Positions 63,131-64,000 of a stretch of 64,000 nt of DNA are shown here, in pieces. The position numbers and the translations under genes are program-made. The stretch spans positions 502,017 to 566,016 of the forward strand of contig NZ_JANUBZ010000002.1 in the NCBI RefSeq assembly GCF_024808665.1. Direction: 5' to 3'. The notes under the pieces were generated by a model that did no database searches, had not been told where the DNA came from, and was given only the letters and a program-made list of their open reading frames with translations. The DNA comes from Mucilaginibacter empetricola (GTDB lineage Bacteria; Bacteroidota; Bacteroidia; Sphingobacteriales; Sphingobacteriaceae). Every line of letters starts with the position of its first letter. Position 1 is the stretch's first letter.

Positions 63131-63460
63131 TTATTTTTTATCTTCTGTTTTAGCATTCAACAGGGCTTCCAATTTTTTCAATTTACTACCCCAGAATGCA
63201 TCATAGTAGGCAAGCCAATCCCGTAATTCGTTAAAGCCATCCTGTTTAAGCACACAGTGCCGCTCCCTGCCTATATCCTGTATAGCAATAAACCCCGCAT
63301 TGTACAACACTTTAATGTGTTTAGAAACGGCGGGGCGGCTCATTTCAAAATTTTCGGCCAGGGAGTTAATAGTCAGGCTGTTGTTCGAAAGCAGGAGTAA
63401 TATTTGTCTCCTGCTTGGGTCGGCAACTACCTGGAAGGCATCAAGCCGGTGTTGTTCCAT
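63131..63460 (-). CDS. ArsR-family winged-helix regulator
   Basis: 109 residues. PSRRQILLLLSNNSLTINSL, then AENFEMSRPAVSKHIKVLYN is the ArsR HTH with the SRPAVSKH recognition helix. No CxC-type metal site is visible, so metal sensing is unlikely. Its ATG at 63460 lies 20 bp inside the end of the SRPBCC gene 63441-63890. It probably represses this operon through the GTTAC/GTAAC repeats at 63895-63948. Confidence 0.9.
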   Translation of the reverse strand: MEQHRLDAFQVVADPSRRQILLLLSNNSLTINSLAENFEMSRPAVSKHIKVLYNAGFIAIQDIGRERHCVLKQDGFNELRDWLAYYDAFWGSKLKKLEALLNAKTEDKK

Positions 63461-63890
63461 CTGTTATCGCTTCTGTCAATTTTAAAATCTTTTGAATATT
63501 TGATAGCCATCCCTGATCCAGTAATGAGAATATCGGCAAATCAGCTGTTTCTCCAATGCCTCTATGTATCAATTCAAGTTGGGTGCCGTTGTTGCTTTCA
63601 GTTAGGGTCCAGTTAACTGTCGAGTCGTGTAATACGCCATTACCCGGTCCGAACTTCCACGAATAGGAAAGCTTTGTAAAAGGAGTTATTTCTAACACCT
63701 TACAATAAAAAGTCCCATCCAACTCTAAATCGGGCTTTGGTTTTGTAGTGAATTTAAACTCATGCCCTAAAACGGGTTGAAAATCAGTTGGCATCAGCCA
63801 CAGCGCCATTAACTCGGGTTGCGTAAGGTATCCCCAAACTATCTCTGGTGGTTTGGAGAAAAATAATTCGTGTTTAATAATTTTTGCCAT
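63441..63890 (-). CDS. SRPBCC/AHSA1-type protein (first gene of operon)
   Basis: 149 residues. KHELFFSKPPEIVWGYLTQP, ELMALWLMPTDF, GTFYCKVLEITPFTKLSYSW and GTQLELIHRG fit the AHSA1 branch of the SRPBCC fold. Overlaps the ArsR gene by 20 bp. The operator-like region 63895-63948 lies directly upstream. Ligand unknown. Confidence 0.86.
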   Translation of the reverse strand: MAKIIKHELFFSKPPEIVWGYLTQPELMALWLMPTDFQPVLGHEFKFTTKPKPDLELDGTFYCKVLEITPFTKLSYSWKFGPGNGVLHDSTVNWTLTESNNGTQLELIHRGIGETADLPIFSLLDQGWLSNIQKILKLTEAITDGTTPA

Positions 63891-63894
63891 AATA

Positions 63895-63948
63895 AGTAAC
63901 TTTAAGGTTACGTAAAGTTATATGTAACTTGTGAGTTACGCAAATTTA
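63895..63948 (-). promoter_or_regulatory. promoter and GTTAC/GTAAC repeats of the ArsR operon
   Basis: On the minus strand TAAATTTGC (63948-63940) is a -7 match. Several GTTAC/GTAAC half-sites follow, including the inverted pair AAGTTA-TATG-TAACTT at 63915-63930. Their position downstream of the -7 suits a repressor. Bases after 63949 show nothing further. Confidence 0.5.
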
Positions 63949-64000
63949 TTTTCACTTTTTTTATTTGAGTGGAGTTTTACCTATAGCATTACTATTTTAT

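Overview
This window comes from a Bacteroidota chromosome, most likely family Sphingobacteriaceae (Mucilaginibacter/Pedobacter-like). The signs are AT-rich DNA, promoters with a TAnnTTTG -7 element, a complete ECF sigma/FecR/SusC/SusD locus, TonB-linked outer-membrane proteins, and many AraC, HxlR and TetR regulators paired with small redox enzymes. The genus is inferred from gene style only.

Layout. 1-5.6 kb: a partial AraC gene at the left edge, a DUF4760-like protein, a second AraC regulator, a DsbD-like thiol:disulfide transporter and an ABM-domain monooxygenase. 5.8-15 kb: two paralogous histidine kinase/response regulator pairs interleaved with three exported TlpA-type thioredoxins, plus a transglutaminase-like protein, an SDR and a broken M28 peptidase. 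Four thioredoxin-family promoters and the broken peptidase share one operator layout: TTAACA-N4-TTAACA-N15-TTAACA, about 20 nt ahead of the -7 box. I read this as a two-component envelope thiol-redox regulon. 15-22.5 kb: two HxlR regulators with a metallo-beta-lactamase-fold enzyme and an Old Yellow Enzyme, an AraC/SDR pair, and a stretch of decayed genes including a serine recombinase remnant. 22.7-29 kb: a secreted HExxH protein, a TonB-type outer-membrane protein, and a TetR/SDR/esterase group with three copies of one operator. 29.2-33.6 kb: a lipoprotein proline-iminopeptidase homologue followed by a secreted tricorn-like S41 protease. 34-36.7 kb: an SDR/AraC pair, a decayed RRM gene, a tRNA-Leu and the second copy of a 169-bp repeat. 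36.7-45 kb: an orphan antitoxin, then ECF sigma, FecR anti-sigma, SusC, SusD and a glycerophosphodiester phosphodiesterase. 45-55.9 kb: a five-PAS histidine kinase, a serine hydrolase with TPR, a YafQ-type toxin/antitoxin pair between repeats, an HxlR/quinone oxidoreductase pair and a 4-TM protein. 56-64 kb: an MFS exporter, an Ada-type regulator/methyltransferase, an isochorismatase-like hydrolase, an HxlR/oxidoreductase/PhzF group with shared palindromes, and an ArsR/SRPBCC operon.

The overall theme is sensing of redox and electrophile stress: local regulators sit next to the enzymes they probably control, and several carry visible operators. The clearest candidate for an undescribed system is the TTAACA regulon at 5-15 kb. 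All function calls come from reading motifs; no database search was run.
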